64,000 nt of DNA from Fibrobacter sp. UWB10 (GTDB lineage: Bacteria > Fibrobacterota > Fibrobacteria > Fibrobacterales > Fibrobacteraceae), in contig NZ_FXUE01000005.1 in assembly GCF_900182935.1 (NCBI RefSeq), forward strand, positions 186,001 to 250,000, read 5' to 3'. The position numbers and the translations under genes were made by a program. The notes under the pieces were generated by a model that saw nothing but the letters and a program-made list of their open reading frames with translations, ran no database searches and was not told the origin of the DNA. Shown piece after piece: positions 35,647 to 44,205 of this stretch. Position 1 is the first letter of the stretch; each line of letters starts with the position of its first letter.

Positions 35647-37788
35647 GTGATTCTCGAAGGAACCGTCAAGTCCATCACCTTTCACAGTCCGCAGAACGGA
35701 TTCACCGTCCTGCGGATTATTGATAGTAGCACCAAGAAGGTAGTCGTCGTCACGGGAACCTTGCCCGAACTTTCCGTAGGCGAAAACCTACGCTTTGAAG
35801 GCGAATGGGGTCGCCACCCCAAATTCGGCGAACAGTTCCAAGCAAAGCATTTCGAAATCGTCGAAACCCAGAACAACAATTTAGCCGCCTACCTCGGCAG
35901 CGGCCTTTTTCCGGGAATCGGCCCCAAGACAGCCCAAGCCATCGTCGACGCTTTTGGCGAAGAATTGCGCGACATTCTCGACTACGAACCCGACCGCTTT
36001 CGTGCCAAGAAAATCAAGGGTCTTTCAGCCGCCAAGGTAGAACAGTTCCTCGCCAGCTGGCAAGAAAATCGCCACAGCCGCGAAACCTTATTGTTCCTGT
36101 ACAATCACGACATCACAGGCTCTGTCGCCAAGAAGCTGTGGATGAAATTCGGGCAGGACACCATCAGCAAAATCCGCGAAAACCCCTACATTCTCTGCGA
36201 AGAAATCTGGGGAATCGGATTCTTGAAGGCCGACGAAATCGCGATGAAAGTCGGCATCCCGAAAGACAGCCCCATGCGCATGCAAGAAGCACTTCTCTAC
36301 TCGTTGCAAGAAGCATCGCTTTCGGACGGTCACTGCTATTTGCCAAGCAACGATTTAATCGGACGCACCCTCAAGAACTTGCGCATTGACGTCACCGACG
36401 ACGATGCAATCCAGAATTTGCTGGAACAGTTCAAGCGAATTTGCGAAACGGGCCGCATCAAGCGCCACGGCGACGATTGTTTCTTTCCGCCGCTCGACAA
36501 TGCGGAGCAGAAAATCGCCGAAATCATCAAGCGCAGACTCAACGAAAACGAATTGCCCACTTACGGCTTTGAGCGCGAACTCGTCGACTGGGAACGCGAA
36601 CATAAATTCAGCTTTCACCCGGTGCAGCGCGAAGCGATTCGCCTTGCCACAGCACACAAGATTTGCATCATTACCGGCGGCCCAGGCACCGGCAAGACGA
36701 CGATTCTCAAAGGAATCCTTCACCTTGCCCGCAAGATGGGCGAAAACATTCTGCTCGCCGCCCCGACGGGCCGCGCGGCCAAGCGCATGGGCGACTGTTG
36801 TGGCGACAAGACCTACACCATCCACCGTCTGCTTGAAGTCGACCCCGTCACCAAGAAATTCAACAAGAACGAGTTCAATAAGCTCGATTGCAATTTGCTC
36901 GTCGTCGACGAATTCAGTATGGTAGACACCTGGCTTGCGGCCTCGCTCCTCGACGCCGTTCCCGAAACAGCCCGCATCGTCTTTGTTGGCGACGCCGACC
37001 AGCTCCCGAGTGTCGGCCCCGGCAACGTACTCAACGATCTGCTGCAGTGTCCGCGCATCCCAAGCGTCCGCCTGCAGCACATCTTTAGACAATCCGGCGA
37101 TAACGACATCGCCGACAAGGCCGCTAAAATCAATCAGGGCATCACGCCCGCCCCGATCGAAGGTCCAAACTTCCACTTCGTTCCGTTCGAAACGCCCGAA
37201 GAAGCCAAGCAGCATTTACAGCGACTGATCGCGACCGGCGTGCGCAGCAAAATCGATATCGACCTCAAAACCGACTTGCAGATTCTCGTTCCCATGCGCA
37301 AAGGTCCCCTCGGCATTATCGAGCTAAACCCGTTCCTGCAAGACCTGCTGAATCCAGGAGTTCCTCGCCACAAGATGGTCGGCATCGGCTGGAGCGTAGG
37401 CGACCGCGTCATGCAAATCAAGAACAACTACGACAAGAACGTGTTCAACGGCGACGTCGGAATCGTCTACAGCATCTACAAAGAGAAACGCAAAATCGCC
37501 GTCTTCTTCGACGAAAAGCTCATCACCTACCAAGATGACGAACTCGACGAACTGCAACTCGCCTACGCCTGCACCATCCACAAGAGCCAGGGCAGCGAAT
37601 ACCCCGCTGTCATCGTAATTCTCGATTCCAGCCACTACGTGATGCTACAGCGCAACTTAATCTACACCGCCATCACCCGCGCGAAAGGCCACGTGTGGAT
37701 TCTTTCTGCCCCCGGCGCCTTCCACCAGGCCGTCCGCAACAACCGCAGCACCCGCCGCTACACGCGCCTTAAAGAAAGACTCAATTAA
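35647..37788 (+). CDS. recD2: RecD2-type DNA helicase
   Basis: 713-residue 5'-3' helicase not associated with RecBC. An N-terminal OB-like domain, helix-hairpin-helix repeats (GLFPGIGPKTAQAIVDAFG near residues 86-104), then Walker A GGPGTGKT at 344-351, DEFSMVD, GDADQLPSVGPGNVL and YACTIHKSQGSEY motifs fit RecD2 throughout. The start is GTG, five bases after the cstA stop with no clear ribosome binding site, so translation may be coupled. Supports replication-fork and recombination repair. Confidence 0.93.
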   Translation: MILEGTVKSITFHSPQNGFTVLRIIDSSTKKVVVVTGTLPELSVGENLRFEGEWGRHPKFGEQFQAKHFEIVETQNNNLAAYLGSGLFPGIGPKTAQAIVDAFGEELRDILDYEPDRFRAKKIKGLSAAKVEQFLASWQENRHSRETLLFLYNHDITGSVAKKLWMKFGQDTISKIRENPYILCEEIWGIGFLKADEIAMKVGIPKDSPMRMQEALLYSLQEASLSDGHCYLPSNDLIGRTLKNLRIDVTDDDAIQNLLEQFKRICETGRIKRHGDDCFFPPLDNAEQKIAEIIKRRLNENELPTYGFERELVDWEREHKFSFHPVQREAIRLATAHKICIITGGPGTGKTTILKGILHLARKMGENILLAAPTGRAAKRMGDCCGDKTYTIHRLLEVDPVTKKFNKNEFNKLDCNLLVVDEFSMVDTWLAASLLDAVPETARIVFVGDADQLPSVGPGNVLNDLLQCPRIPSVRLQHIFRQSGDNDIADKAAKINQGITPAPIEGPNFHFVPFETPEEAKQHLQRLIATGVRSKIDIDLKTDLQILVPMRKGPLGIIELNPFLQDLLNPGVPRHKMVGIGWSVGDRVMQIKNNYDKNVFNGDVGIVYSIYKEKRKIAVFFDEKLITYQDDELDELQLAYACTIHKSQGSEYPAVIVILDSSHYVMLQRNLIYTAITRAKGHVWILSAPGAFHQAVRNNRSTRRYTRLKERLN

Positions 37789-37789
37789 A

Positions 37790-37815
37790 AAAATCCCGCA
37801 GATTTCTCTGCGGAA
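37790..37815 (-). terminator. Bidirectional terminator between recD2 and ilvE
   Basis: CCGCAGA / TCTGCGG stem with a 4-nt loop (37796-37813). On the minus strand it runs into seven Ts, terminating ilvE; on the plus strand AATTTT follows, a weaker end for recD2. Confidence 0.85.
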
Positions 37816-37840
37816 TTTTCAATACTATTTCTAACAGCGA

Positions 37841-38872
37841 TTACAAATCAACCACTTCAGTCCAGCCAAACGGGTCTTCCGCTTCACCGAACTGGATAGC
37901 AGTGTACTTCGTGAAGAGTTCCGTGCAGACCGGGCCCGGATTCTTGCCGTCACCGTAGGTGAATTCCTTGCCGGCAACCGGATCCACAATCTTCTTGATC
38001 GGGGTAATCACGGCGGCGGTACCGCATTCGGCAGTTTCGGAGAATTCAGCGAGTTCTTCGAACGGAACCTGGCGGCGTTCCACGGTGTAGCCGAGGTATT
38101 CAGCCAGCTGCTGCAAACTCTTGTTGGTGATAGACGGCAGAATGGATTCGGACTTCGGGGTCACGTAGGTCTTGCCCTTGATACCGAAGAAGTTTGCCGG
38201 ACCGCATTCGTCGATGTACTTCTTTTCCTTCGCATCCAGATAGATGGTGCTGGAGTAGCCGAGTTTCTTGGCTTCTGCAAGGGACTGGAGGCTAGCAGCG
38301 TAGTTACCGCCGACCTTCACCGTACCCGTACCCTGCGGAGCAGCGCGGTCATAGTTGCGGCTAATCATCATGTCCACCGGCTTGAACCCGTCCTTGAAGT
38401 ACGGACCCACCGGAGTCACGAACATCATGAGCAGGTATTCGTCGGCAGGCTTCACACCCACTTCCGGGCTCATACCGATGAGGAGCGGACGGATGTAGAG
38501 CGTTGCACCGTAGCCATACGGCGGAACAAAGCGCTTGTTGGCCTTCACCACGGTGTGAACCATTTCGCGGAACAATTCAACAGGCGGAACAGCCATGAGT
38601 ACGCGGTTAGCCGTGTTCTGCATGCGCTTGGCGTTTTCGTCGACGCGGAAAATACGGACCTTGCCGTCCTTGCCCGTGTAAGCCTTGAGGCCTTCAAAAC
38701 CTTCCTGGCCGTAGTGCAAGCAGGTGGCGGCCATGTGGATGCTGATGTCCTTGGAAGAAGAAAGTTCAACCTTGCCCCACTTGCCATCGCGGTAGTAGCA
38801 GCGGACATTGTAATCGGTATCGTAATAACCGAAGGGGAGCGTCTTCCAATCGACAGTGTTCAAATCAAGCAT
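37841..38872 (-). CDS. ilvE: Branched-chain amino acid aminotransferase
   Basis: PLP enzyme (fold type IV) for the last step of Val, Leu and Ile synthesis. GKVELSSSKDISIHMAATCLHYGQ near 35-58 (cut by description), GATLYIRPLLIG, and TVKVGGNYAASL with the PLP lysine region are typical of the larger IlvE type. The ATG at 38872 follows AAGGTGA and gives 343 residues; a longer frame lacks homology. Flanked by terminators, so monocistronic. Confidence 0.93.
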   Translation of the reverse strand: MLDLNTVDWKTLPFGYYDTDYNVRCYYRDGKWGKVELSSSKDISIHMAATCLHYGQEGFEGLKAYTGKDGKVRIFRVDENAKRMQNTANRVLMAVPPVELFREMVHTVVKANKRFVPPYGYGATLYIRPLLIGMSPEVGVKPADEYLLMMFVTPVGPYFKDGFKPVDMMISRNYDRAAPQGTGTVKVGGNYAASLQSLAEAKKLGYSSTIYLDAKEKKYIDECGPANFFGIKGKTYVTPKSESILPSITNKSLQQLAEYLGYTVERRQVPFEELAEFSETAECGTAAVITPIKKIVDPVAGKEFTYGDGKNPGPVCTELFTKYTAIQFGEAEDPFGWTEVVDL

Positions 38873-38972
38873 ATATTCACCTTTTTGTGCAATTTGTGCA
38901 TTTTTAAAGGTATCATTCGGTACCGCACAGAAAAATACAATTATCGGGGGCATTTTGGCTTGCTTTTTTATA

Positions 38973-38994
38973 AAAAAGGGGGAAGAATCCCCCT
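38973..38994 (-). terminator. Terminator of the paralogous-domain lipoprotein gene
   Basis: GGGGGA / TCCCCC stem with a 4-nt loop, followed on the minus strand by six Ts. It is also the end of a repeated intergenic element. Confidence 0.85.
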
Positions 38995-39053
38995 GGTTCG
39001 CACTACGTTGCTCTCCACCCTCTCTGCGGGCGCTCGCCGCCCCGCAACGCCCC
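38979..39053 (-). repeat. GGGCGTTGCGGG repeat, copy A
   Basis: Begins GGGGCGTTGCGGGG three bases after the lipoprotein stop, continues with GCGAGCGCCCGCAGAGAGGG and ends in a GGGGGA / TCCCCC terminator hairpin. Same plan as copies at 41375-41460 and 55109-55298. Confidence 0.7.
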
Positions 39054-39055
39054 GG

Positions 39056-39790
39056 CTAATTGTCCTTCACGCAACGGACAGAAAATCGCATATTCCATGT
39101 TTGACTATCAATGGCCGCGTAATCTTTATCATAAGACAAGCTTATATCAATTGCGAATTCGCTATAGGTCTGGGATTCAGAAGAACTCCAGAAATTAGCA
39201 CTGTATCCCTCATTGCCATCAATAATTCCATTGTCATTCACATCTCCACTAGGGAGCGCCGCAAAGGAATAGGCATCCGAGCCATTTCCGTTGTCATACC
39301 AGCCGCTAGAAGATTTAAGCAATGCGCCTGCCGTTTCTTGGTCGCCAATTGTGGTAAATAAAATTTCAAATTCATCTCTTGTCGGCAGATGCCAGCCACT
39401 CGGGCAAGCATTTTTCGCAGCAGACCAGCTATAACCACGACCATATTCGGAACATTTGGTCGTGTCACGATAGGAGCAGCTACTGTTCAATGTATTATAG
39501 TTCAAGTTTTCCGCCATCCAGGTCTGCGTACCGATGGTCACAGTCTTGTAGGTCTGCCCATCACGTTCGTCAGTCATAGTCCCCGTAACTACAGTCGAAG
39601 GATCTACATACCCCTCGGGAACACCGCTACTCGAGGAAGACTTCGTCGAACGGCTCGAACCATCGCAGTCCCCGCAAACAGACGAAGAGGATTTTTCACT
39701 CGGGTCTGTGGCTGGCGCTGAACTATTAGAGTCATCGTCACAGGCAACAAACAAAACTGCCGAAAGCAACAACGCAAAGATCTTTTTCAC
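39056..39790 (-). CDS. Lipoprotein with Fibrobacter succinogenes major paralogous domain
   Basis: 244 residues. Lipobox Cys17 in AVLFVAC; a Ser-rich linker with SSSS blocks; then the paralogous domain (FISUMP, TIGR02145): GQTYKTVTIGTQTWMAENLN, split by description, YSWSAAKNACPSGWHLPTRDEFE, FWSSSES and a final FSVRCVKD. The domain is abundant in Fibrobacter surface proteins and of unknown function. The start is GTG with GGAGG seven bases before it. Confidence 0.93.
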   Translation of the reverse strand: MKKIFALLLSAVLFVACDDDSNSSAPATDPSEKSSSSVCGDCDGSSRSTKSSSSSGVPEGYVDPSTVVTGTMTDERDGQTYKTVTIGTQTWMAENLNYNTLNSSCSYRDTTKCSEYGRGYSWSAAKNACPSGWHLPTRDEFEILFTTIGDQETAGALLKSSSGWYDNGNGSDAYSFAALPSGDVNDNGIIDGNEGYSANFWSSSESQTYSEFAIDISLSYDKDYAAIDSQTWNMRFSVRCVKDN

Positions 39791-40029
39791 AGAAAACCTC
39801 CGGTAACTTCAAATCAAATACTCGGACAAAATATAATTCTTTTACGGATTGAACAGGAGATGCCGTCCCCGTTCCGAGAATCATATCCACTAAGCAGCAA
39901 AGCTGCAAGTGACTATTGTCATCAGTGCGGCAAAACAAATAGAGGTTTTTCTTCATATCTAGATTTTGCGTTGGCAAAATCGAATCCGTGTGGCAATGAT
40001 AGGGCGAATAAATTCTATCTTACTCGTCG

Positions 40030-41064
40030 ATGAATTCCCTTTTGCAAAAAGCAATCGAAGGCAACCGCCTCTCCCCCGCCGAAGCACTCGACATTCTGAA
40101 GAACGCCCCGTGGACCGAGGTGACCGAGGCCGCCGATATCGTGCGCCACCGCATAAACCCCGGCAACAAGGTGGGCTACACGGCTTTCCGCATCATCAAC
40201 TACACGAATGTCTGCGAAATCACTTGCAGTTTTTGCAGCTTTTGCCGCCCGGCGCATAGCCCAGAAGCCTACGTGCTTAGTTTGGACGAAATCCGCCAGA
40301 AGACCCTTGAAGCAAAAGCCAAGGGCGCCGACCAGATTTTTCTGCAGGGCGGCGTGAATAAGGACATTCCGCTCAGCTACTACACCGATGTCCTGAAAAT
40401 GCTTACACAGGAAATGGGCGTAAAAGTTCGCGGTTTTTCGCCAGTGGAACTGGTGCGCATCGCCGAATTCAACGGAATTTCGCTCGACGAGCTGCTAGAT
40501 ATTCTTAAGGACGCAGGTCTCAGTTCCGTTCCGGGTGCCGGCGCCGAGATTCTCTCCGACCGCATGCGCCAAATCCTGAGCCCGAAAAAGTTGCCCGCCC
40601 AAGTCTGGTGCGACACGCTTGCCGCCTGCCACAAGAAAGGGCTCCCCGGCAGCGCAAACATCGTTTTCGGTAGCGTCGAGACGCCCGAAGAAATCATCGA
40701 GCATCTGGATTACGTGCGCAAGACTCAAGATATTGCAAACGGGTTCAAGAGTTTTGTGGTCTGGACATTCCAGCCGCAAACCGACAAGTTCCCGATCCGC
40801 CACGTGCGCGGCGACGAATACCTCAAGCTTCTGGCGCTTTCGCGCCTGTACCTCGACAACATCCCGCATATCGAAGTTTCGCTCCTCGGCATGGGGCTTT
40901 CTTTAGGTGAACTCGGGCTGCACTGCGGCGCCGACGACATCAACAGCATCGTCATCGAAGAAAACGTGCTCCAGAACCACGGCCTCACGACCATCGAACA
41001 AGCCGAAAATTTCATCAAAAACGCCGGTTTTACCCCCTACCGCCGCTCCCTTAACTTCGATTAA
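40030..41064 (+). CDS. mqnC: Cyclic dehypoxanthinyl futalosine synthase
   Basis: Radical SAM enzyme of the futalosine route to menaquinone. The cluster motif is CEITCSFCSFCR near residue 61. PGAGAEILSDRMRQILSPKK, FGSVETPEEIIEHL, WTFQPQTDKFP and GADDINSIVIEENV match MqnC better than MqnE or CofH. 344 residues is usual. TATCTT ends eight bases before the ATG, pointing to a leaderless mRNA. The other mqn genes are elsewhere. Confidence 0.88.
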   Translation: MNSLLQKAIEGNRLSPAEALDILKNAPWTEVTEAADIVRHRINPGNKVGYTAFRIINYTNVCEITCSFCSFCRPAHSPEAYVLSLDEIRQKTLEAKAKGADQIFLQGGVNKDIPLSYYTDVLKMLTQEMGVKVRGFSPVELVRIAEFNGISLDELLDILKDAGLSSVPGAGAEILSDRMRQILSPKKLPAQVWCDTLAACHKKGLPGSANIVFGSVETPEEIIEHLDYVRKTQDIANGFKSFVVWTFQPQTDKFPIRHVRGDEYLKLLALSRLYLDNIPHIEVSLLGMGLSLGELGLHCGADDINSIVIEENVLQNHGLTTIEQAENFIKNAGFTPYRRSLNFD

Positions 41065-41088
41065 GGCAAATTTCGCCTCAATTTGGGC

Positions 41089-41125
41089 AAAAAAAACACC
41101 GGTCAGCCATAGAAGCGTAACCGGT
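41089..41125 (-). terminator. Terminator of the 20-residue peptide unit
   Basis: ACCGGTTA / TGACCGGT stem (eight pairs including one G-T; 41098-41125) followed on the minus strand by G and eight Ts, about 50 bp after the peptide stop. Confidence 0.7.
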
Positions 41126-41171
41126 TAATCACCAGAGAGAGAAAAACTAAAAAAAATAGCCAGGCGGCGAA

Positions 41172-41234
41172 TTAAGCGCGCTTGGCGTACTTCTTGAAGC
41201 TCTTGACCAGCAGGGCAGCGAGAATGCAGTACAT
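41172..41234 (-). CDS. 20-residue hydrophobic-cationic peptide
   Basis: Short frame reading MYCILAALLV then KSFKKYAKRA: a hydrophobic N-terminal half and a +6 C-terminal half, like small membrane peptides or type I toxins. Codons (CTG, AAG, GCC, TAC) are those preferred by highly expressed genes here. GGATGGAAGGAAAT lies just before the ATG. A promoter with TTGACG (41319-41314), 17 bp and TAAATTTG (41296-41289) and a terminator downstream make a complete unit of about 190 nt. Unrecognised; alternatively the RNA is a regulator and the frame incidental. Confidence 0.6.
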   Translation of the reverse strand: MYCILAALLVKSFKKYAKRA

Positions 41235-41288
41235 ATTTCCTTCCATCCTTTATTTTCGACGTTTTATCGCCATTTTTTAACAGCGCGC

Positions 41289-41319
41289 CAAATTTAACAA
41301 AAATTTACTAACGCGTCAA
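41289..41319 (-). promoter_or_regulatory. Promoter of the 20-residue peptide unit
   Basis: TTGACG (41319-41314), exact 17-bp spacer, TAAATT (41296-41291) with TG after it. This is the best consensus-like promoter in the window. The leader would be about 50 nt. Confidence 0.7.
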
Positions 41320-41374
41320 GGGGAAAAAGTATATATTCAGCGACTTTTTTCCAAAAATTTCATTTCCTTCTTTC

Positions 41375-41460
41375 AGGGCGTTGCGGGATGTGCCCGCAGA
41401 GGGGGTAGCGAAAGACGAAGGCTGTAGCGAGGGGGAGACCTCCCCCCTTTTCTTTGTTTT
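41375..41460 (+). repeat. GGGCGTTGCGGG repeat, copy B
   Basis: Begins AGGGCGTTGCGGG, has a GCGGG-atgt-GCCCGC hairpin, AGAGGGGGTAGCGAAAGAC and GTAGCGA, and ends GGGGGA-gacc-TCCCCC then TTTTCTTTG, an intrinsic terminator on the plus strand. It lies just before batD. Confidence 0.75.
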
Positions 41461-41488
41461 TCAGGCTAAAATTTGGTAAATTTGGGGC

Positions 41489-43297
41489 ATGAAACGAATT
41501 ATCTTATTTTGCCTAGCCGCTGCCCTGTGCGTATCTGCACGGCCGTCCCTGCAAGTGGACCGGGAACGCGTGGAATCGGGCAAGACCTTTGGACTCCAGC
41601 TCGTATTCCCTTTAGCAGAACTTCCTGAAAACCGTAGCGATTTGCAGATGGAACCTGCAAACGGATTCACCCTCATGGGAATCGACAGTACCGACCAGGT
41701 GATTCGCCCCAGCATGGAAGACATGTTCAATTCGTTTTTCAGTGGCGGAAGTCGCGGCGGTTACAAAGCCCGCGTTTACACCTTTAAGCTGAAAGCCCCG
41801 AAAAAGACGGGCCGACTCAGCGTCGGACAGATTTTCTTGACCATCGACGGACAAAAACGCAACCTTACCGGCGATGTTCCTATTACCATTCAGCGCGCCT
41901 ACACCGACGACGCTCTGGCCGTTAGCCTGACTCCGAGCAAAAAGTCCATTTACGAAGGCGAACAGTTCAGCGTGACGCTCGGATTCCACACCTACGAACA
42001 CTTTGAAGGCGGCCTGCAGGCCACCGACATGAACACGGGCGACGATTTTATTGTACACCGTAGCGATCTTTCGAACATGAAGTTCGAACCGGTCGAAGGC
42101 AGCCGCCGCGAAATGCAGGCAAGCGCCAAGTTCGCATGGCTCAGCCCCACCAAGAGCGGCAACCTGCAAATTCCGCCGTTCAAGTTCAAGTACACCAAGC
42201 GCGGCGAACCCAAGGTAGTCGAAGAGAAAAAGCAAATGGGCGGCATGTCGTTCCATGCTCAATCGATTCGTCAGGAATCTGTCGAAACCGAAACGCAAAC
42301 CCCCACGGTGAACATTACGGTAAAGCCGCTGCCTACCGAAGGCAAGCCCGCCAACTTTAGCGGCATGGTCGGTAGCTACACCTTTAACGCAGACTTCGAC
42401 CGCACCAACCTCAAGGTCGGCGAAGCAATGACTCTCACCATCAACATCAAGGGTGACGGTCTGCCTGGATCCATTACCGACCCCAAGCTCCCCGACTTCG
42501 GCGAGTTCCGCTCGGTGCCGCCCGAAAACGAAATCAACAAGAAGATTGTCGGCAACAAGGTAGTGACCACCAAAAACATTCGCGTGTTCCTGTACCCCAA
42601 AAAGAAGGGCGAATTCACCATTCCCGAAATTTCTTACTCTTGGTTCAACCCAAGCAAAAAGAAGTACGAAACCGCTAAGGCTGGCCCCTGGAACGTCGTC
42701 GTAGAAAAGGGTGAAGCCGCTGCCGAGGCTATCTTCCAAGCGCCGGTCGCCCAAGGCCCCGCTGCCGTGCAAAAACAAGAAATTGAATCGCTGGGTTCCG
42801 ACATTCGCTTTATTCACAAGGTGAACGACGCCAGCGACTCAACCGCCCCCTACAAGAGCTTTCTTTACTGGGTGATTTTTGCCGCCGCGATTCCGTTCTA
42901 CTTGATTGTAACGTTTGCCGTGCGCAGCCGCCGCAAGCACAACAGCGATGCCGCCCTGGTGCGTAAGGGCAAGGCCGACAAGATGCTCAAGGCCCGTTTT
43001 GCAAACGCCCGCGAAGCCTTAAAGAAGGGCGACGCCAAGGCACTTTACGCCGCCCTCGAAAACGGTTTGATTGATTACCTAAGCGACAAGACCAACCTGG
43101 AATTCAAGGGCATGACCCGTCCGCAAATGAAGGAAGAACTGGCCAAGCTTGGTATTAAGGCCGAAACGATTGCCGCCATTGACAGCTGGCTTGAAAAGTG
43201 CGCGTTCGCGCGTTTTGCTCCGGTGAATCCGACCAAGGACGAACAGGAACAAATGTTGAAAGATGTCGAAAAATTGTGCGAAGGATTGAAGGTATAA
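41489..43297 (+). CDS. batD: BatD-like oxygen tolerance protein
   Basis: 602 residues. Signal peptide (MKRIILFCLAAALCVSA), several Ig-like beta domains with the BatD motifs ARVYTFKLKAPKKTG, LTPSKKSIYEGEQFSVTL and YTFNADFDRTNLKVGEAMTL, one transmembrane helix near 453-470 (FLYWVIFAAAIPFYLIVTF), and a helical cytoplasmic tail. BatD acts with BatA-C and a MoxR ATPase in envelope stress or virulence in Bacteroidetes and spirochaetes. TAAATT ends six bases before the ATG, so probably leaderless. BatA/B and MoxR genes are not adjacent. Confidence 0.88.
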   Translation: MKRIILFCLAAALCVSARPSLQVDRERVESGKTFGLQLVFPLAELPENRSDLQMEPANGFTLMGIDSTDQVIRPSMEDMFNSFFSGGSRGGYKARVYTFKLKAPKKTGRLSVGQIFLTIDGQKRNLTGDVPITIQRAYTDDALAVSLTPSKKSIYEGEQFSVTLGFHTYEHFEGGLQATDMNTGDDFIVHRSDLSNMKFEPVEGSRREMQASAKFAWLSPTKSGNLQIPPFKFKYTKRGEPKVVEEKKQMGGMSFHAQSIRQESVETETQTPTVNITVKPLPTEGKPANFSGMVGSYTFNADFDRTNLKVGEAMTLTINIKGDGLPGSITDPKLPDFGEFRSVPPENEINKKIVGNKVVTTKNIRVFLYPKKKGEFTIPEISYSWFNPSKKKYETAKAGPWNVVVEKGEAAAEAIFQAPVAQGPAAVQKQEIESLGSDIRFIHKVNDASDSTAPYKSFLYWVIFAAAIPFYLIVTFAVRSRRKHNSDAALVRKGKADKMLKARFANAREALKKGDAKALYAALENGLIDYLSDKTNLEFKGMTRPQMKEELAKLGIKAETIAAIDSWLEKCAFARFAPVNPTKDEQEQMLKDVEKLCEGLKV

Positions 43298-43298
43298 T

Positions 43299-44066
43299 AT
43301 GAAAATGAAAGTATTTATCTTTTTCGCCATGATGGTCGCTTTGGCGACAGCAGGTTTTGCGGCAGATCATTGCAACGGAATTGAATCCGGCGTCGTCTAT
43401 TATAACGAAGGCGAATTCGAGCGAGCCATTGACGAATGGCGCACCTGCGTTGACAACGGCACCGAAAATTCGGACCTCTACTACAACTTGGGCAACGCCT
43501 ACTTTAGAGAAGGCAAGATCGGTTTCGCCATTTACTATTACAAGTCGGCTCTGCGCCTCGCCCCCAATAACGACGACATTATTCACAACCTCAAGTACGC
43601 GCAGGCCATGACCCGCGACAAGGTTGAAGAAGACGGCGAAGAAAACCCGCTTTTGGCAGGACTTTTCAAAGCCCACCATGCGCTTTCTTTAAGGACGCAA
43701 ATGTGGGTATTGCTCGGGATTTTCTGGGCAATTGCACTCGCCGCAATCGCAAGACGCATCAGTCGTAGCGGTAGGGCAAAGAACGTGCTGATTGGCGCCA
43801 TGTTTGCGCTGTCTAGCATTTTCTGCATTATCGCCATGAGTGCCGGCTACAAGATTTTTGTTGCCGAAACCGACATCGAAGGCGTCGTAACCGCCAAGGA
43901 TGCCGACGTGACCAGCGCCCCGAACAACAAATCGCAAACGCTGAACACGCTTTCTGAAGGTACCACATTCGAAGTGCTTTCGGAACAGGGCGGTTTCGTC
44001 GAAATCCGCCTCGGTGAAAAAATCCGCGGTTTTGTCAAAACGAGCGACGTCGGAATCGTAAAGTAG
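43299..44066 (+). CDS. batE: BatE-like TPR protein with SH3-type C-terminus
   Basis: 255 residues starting one base after batD. Signal peptide to about residue 21, two TPR motifs (SGVVYYNEGEFERAIDEW and DLYYNLGNAYFREGKIGFAI), two transmembrane helices at about 125-147 and 155-180, then an exported bacterial SH3 domain (GVVTAKDADVTSAPNNKS...GFVKTSDVGIV). This order is that of BatE. Works with BatD at the envelope. Confidence 0.85.
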   Translation: MKMKVFIFFAMMVALATAGFAADHCNGIESGVVYYNEGEFERAIDEWRTCVDNGTENSDLYYNLGNAYFREGKIGFAIYYYKSALRLAPNNDDIIHNLKYAQAMTRDKVEEDGEENPLLAGLFKAHHALSLRTQMWVLLGIFWAIALAAIARRISRSGRAKNVLIGAMFALSSIFCIIAMSAGYKIFVAETDIEGVVTAKDADVTSAPNNKSQTLNTLSEGTTFEVLSEQGGFVEIRLGEKIRGFVKTSDVGIVK

Positions 44067-44205
44067 AAGAAACGTTTATTCGTTTGCACAAAAAATTCTA
44101 ACACGCTTTTGCCGAATAGTCCCTAATTTCGGCGTTTAAATCGGTACAACGCAAATAACTTGTTATTTATTGCGCCACGGCCAACGGGCAGGTATTTTTC
44201 TTAGT

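Noticed and set aside
39738-39977. 79-codon minus frame upstream of the paralogous-domain lipoprotein
   Set aside because: Overlaps the lipoprotein start in another frame, with no ribosome binding site and cysteine-rich random composition.
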